From CAYZJR01 sp964503045 (GTDB lineage Bacteria > Cyanobacteriota > Vampirovibrionia > Obscuribacterales > Obscuribacteraceae), in the NCBI GenBank assembly GCA_964503045.1, contig CAZCZI010000022.1, positions 1 to 64,000 on the forward strand: a stretch of 64,000 nt of DNA, written 5' to 3'. The stretch's first letter is position 1. Each line of letters starts with the position of its first letter. Below, in pieces: positions 62,457 through 64,000 of this stretch. Both the position numbers and the translations under genes were made by a program. Under the pieces are notes generated by a model. The model was not told the origin of the DNA. It worked only from the letters and a program-made list of their open reading frames with translations, and ran no database searches.

Positions 62457-62867
62457 TATGTGCTCAACGACGAGATTCTAAGAATTTATGGATATGAACG
62501 CGGACCGAGTTTTACCGGAATATCCCAGTACGATCTGGAAGAACCCAGTAATGGGCCCTGTTGGTCAACACGCGCTAAGGTCAAAAAAATTTCTGCCCTG
62601 CAAGCAGGAATTTCTACTACCCTCACCCGCTGCTTACCTTTCCATCGGCCCCAACTCCGAAAGCAAGCTGCAAACCGCCAAGACGCCTATCTTCCAGTTT
62701 ACATGAAATATGGCTGGCGCCAAGGCCAGCCGGGCTTTGTGACGTGACTTGTTATACCCTCCTTAATTCTTTTATGCGTGCAAAGCCGATAACATAGATG
62801 TACCACGCTGTATTAAAAGATCTCCTTTCCCACCAGACCATCTCGAAAAGTAAAGCAATTGATAACT
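62457..62867. other. Intergenic control region between sigma factor and unknown protein
   Basis: About 410 bases. It contains two hairpins: AAATTTCTGC/GCAGGAATTT (about 62587-62613, one G-T pair) and GGCTGGC/GCCAGCC (62712-62731). Neither is followed by a T-run. Open frames in it are unsupported. It should hold the promoters of the sigma gene (minus) and of the gene at 62868 (plus). Confidence 0.4.
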
Positions 62868-63545
62868 ATGTTTTTGGAAGACCCACAAAAAATACTGATA
62901 AAAACGGCTCGCACAGGTGCATTCAATCTTCAATCAGTAACCGCGTCACCGCGAACCGTCACTCCCATTGACGTCCAATCAGCCTGCTCCAATGTCGCTT
63001 TGGAGTTCGCAAACGAGACACCACCAAGCGATACGGTTGTCAGTGTCGTCAATTATCTACTCACTGAATATTTTGCAACCTCGCACTCAAGTGGGTTATA
63101 CAACCGGCAAAAACAACTCTGGGAGTCTCTGGCGAAAGCAGTCGAGGTAGTCTGCACCCGGCTGATCACAGGATTTTGGAAGCGCGTCGACGAACCCTTT
63201 GTAGATATGCTGTTTCGCGACTCACGTGGAATCGCCCTGCTTTATGCGCGTGTAGTGGAGCAGCCCGTAACAGAAGGGAAAGCAAAGGAAATTCTCAACA
63301 CCCTTCTAAAACGAGCAGCCAAGCTGCAATCCAAAAACGCACTCACAGGCGTCGTATTGGTTTTTCCACAACCATTTCCGGAAAGCGTCTTGAACAGAGT
63401 CAAAACCCTCATCAACGCCGAAGATCCCGTCGCCCGCTTCGAGTCAAAACTGACGGACTTAGGGCTGACAGTCATCTTGATGGAGATCGATTTGGCAGAT
63501 AACTCCCTTAAACTCCTGCAGCCCGACCTCTCCAAAAAGAAGTAA
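62868..63545 (+). CDS. Hypothetical cytoplasmic protein
   Basis: 225 residues from ATG 62868 (a TTG three codons upstream is possible). Not recognised. A mixed helix/strand pattern: hydrophobic strand-like segments VVSVVNYLLTEYF, TGVVLVFPQPFP and LTVILMEIDL alternate with charged helices such as KAKEILNTLLKRAAKLQSKN. No signal peptide or membrane helix, and no catalytic motif visible. It stands alone between the sigma operon and the tandem repeat. Confidence 0.6.
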   Translation: MFLEDPQKILIKTARTGAFNLQSVTASPRTVTPIDVQSACSNVALEFANETPPSDTVVSVVNYLLTEYFATSHSSGLYNRQKQLWESLAKAVEVVCTRLITGFWKRVDEPFVDMLFRDSRGIALLYARVVEQPVTEGKAKEILNTLLKRAAKLQSKNALTGVVLVFPQPFPESVLNRVKTLINAEDPVARFESKLTDLGLTVILMEIDLADNSLKLLQPDLSKKK

Positions 63546-63581
63546 GAAGTAGCGGTTCGCGGATTAAGCGACGGCACAAAG

Positions 63582-63857
63582 GCCGCTCAAGGCCGACAGT
63601 TCGGAGCGACCGAGTGCCTTCGGCACAAGCGAGTGTATGGAAGCGTTGCGTCAGCCGCTCAAGGCCGACAGTTCGGAGCGACCGAGTGCCTTCGGCACAA
63701 GCGAGTGTNNNNNNNNNNNNNNNNNNNNNNNNNNNNNNNNNNNNNNNNNNNNNNNNNNNNNNNNNNNNNNNNNNNNNNNNNNNNNNNNNNNNNNNNNNNN
63801 NNNNNNNNTCAGCCGCTCAAGGCCGACAGTTCGGAGCGACCGAGTGCCTTCGGCACG
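63582..63857. repeat. 72-base tandem repeat containing an assembly gap
   Basis: The unit begins GCCGCTCAAGGCCGACAG and recurs at 63582, 63654 and 63812; the first two starts are 72 bases apart. Each copy contains GTGCC-TTC-GGCAC, a small hairpin. The distance across the gap is not a multiple of 72, as expected from a fixed 100-N placeholder. The copy number is therefore unknown, and the array stopped the assembler. Confidence 0.85.
63709..63808. other. Assembly gap of 100 N in the tandem repeat
   Basis: Exactly 100 N, flanked on both sides by the same repeat unit, so it marks a collapsed or unresolved array of unknown length. Confidence 0.95.
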
Positions 63858-63870
63858 AGGGAGCGGAGAA

Positions 63871-64000
63871 TTACAAAGGTATATTGCCGTGCTTGCGACT
63901 CGGCCGCTTTACTCGCTTGTTCTTCTGAATCTCCAGTGTCTTAAGCAAAACGTCGCGGGTCTCTTCCGGCAGAATCACGTCATCGACGTAGCCGCGCTGA
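63871..64000 (-). CDS. Acyl-CoA carboxylase carboxyltransferase beta subunit, C-terminal fragment (5' part outside window)
   Basis: 43 codons, stop at 63871-63873. The C-terminus RGYVDDVILPEETRDVLLK followed by RKHGNIPL is the typical end of the biotin-dependent propionyl/acetyl-CoA carboxylase beta chain (the YVDDVI-P-x-ETR motif and the final KHGNIPL). Such enzymes move CO2 from biotin to acyl-CoA. The family member (propionyl, acetyl or methylmalonyl decarboxylase type) cannot be fixed from this piece. Confidence 0.85.
   Translation of the reverse strand, partial: QRGYVDDVILPEETRDVLLKTLEIQKNKRVKRPSRKHGNIPL

Noticed and set aside
62346..62747. 133-codon plus-strand frame antisense to the sigma gene start
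   Set aside because: No ribosome binding site and no protein-like composition; it spans the control region and its hairpins.
63582..63857. Possible CRISPR array
   Set aside because: Units are contiguous 72-base tandem copies with no variable spacers and no cas genes nearby.

Overview
The window looks like chromosomal DNA of an uncultured non-photosynthetic relative of cyanobacteria (Melainabacteria/Vampirovibrionia, most likely an Obscuribacter-type organism). This placement is an inference. It rests on a diderm, diaminopimelate-type cell-wall gene set combined with many secreted or cytoplasmic TPR, WG-repeat and low-complexity proteins, a standalone GAF-like sensor and roadblock/DUF4388 proteins. 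The sequence is a draft assembly: two runs of exactly 100 N (32999-33098 and 63709-63808) are scaffold gaps. I see no rRNA, CRISPR array, prophage or insertion sequence.

Region by region. 1-4708: glycan genes (two GT-B glycosyltransferases, a MurG-like transferase) around three unrecognised small membrane, secreted or acidic proteins. 4671-5553 (minus): four tandem, RBS-equipped genes for 49-59 residue peptides that share a central K-[IV]-[LV]-LKNT motif and a GG/GA site. Each ends in a different 13-residue tail containing one Cys. I regard this as the best candidate for an undescribed system. 5685-9438: TrmH-type RNA methyltransferase, MFS transporter, WG-repeat exported protein and a tRNA-like element. 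9495-11833: UDP-glucose to UDP-glucuronate to UDP-xylose pair. 12010-22294: cell-wall and division block (mazG, ftsQ-like, dapF, DppA-type D-aminopeptidase, a zinc-ribbon membrane protein with a structured leader, rsmH, ftsL-like, ftsI, murJ).

22262-36515: accessory proteins. These are a GAF-like protein, a 5'-nucleotidase whose 5' end overlaps a divergent secreted Pro-rich protein, two EF-hand/calpain-like paralogues (one with the catalytic Cys lost), two TPR proteins, an aldehyde dehydrogenase, and a response regulator fused to a Ser/Thr kinase. 36533-39612: cysteine desulfurase and a FecCD/BtuC-type ABC importer pair. 39616-42747: three tandem Gln/Tyr/Asn-rich paralogues separated by terminators and short repeats. 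43028-50811: dgkA-like and ybeY, then the conserved translation operon rimP-nusA-rnpM-infB-rbfA-truB. 50801-56507: CPBP protease, secreted protein, DUF4388 protein, leucyl aminopeptidase. 56557-62456: an ECF-like sigma factor followed 5 bp later by a 1773-residue protein that starts with an anti-sigma zinc-binding motif, continues as a huge Pro/Gln/Trp repeat region and ends in a roadblock/LC7 domain. 62868-64000: an unknown protein, a 72-bp tandem repeat that breaks the assembly, and the C-terminus of an acyl-CoA carboxylase beta subunit.

The genes fall into two functional layers. One is a conserved core: envelope assembly, division and translation. The other is a lineage-specific layer of signalling and low-complexity proteins: sigma/anti-sigma-roadblock, REC-kinase, EF-hand protease and pseudoprotease, QYN-rich paralogues, and the small peptides. 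The second layer is where nearly all the unusual observations lie.
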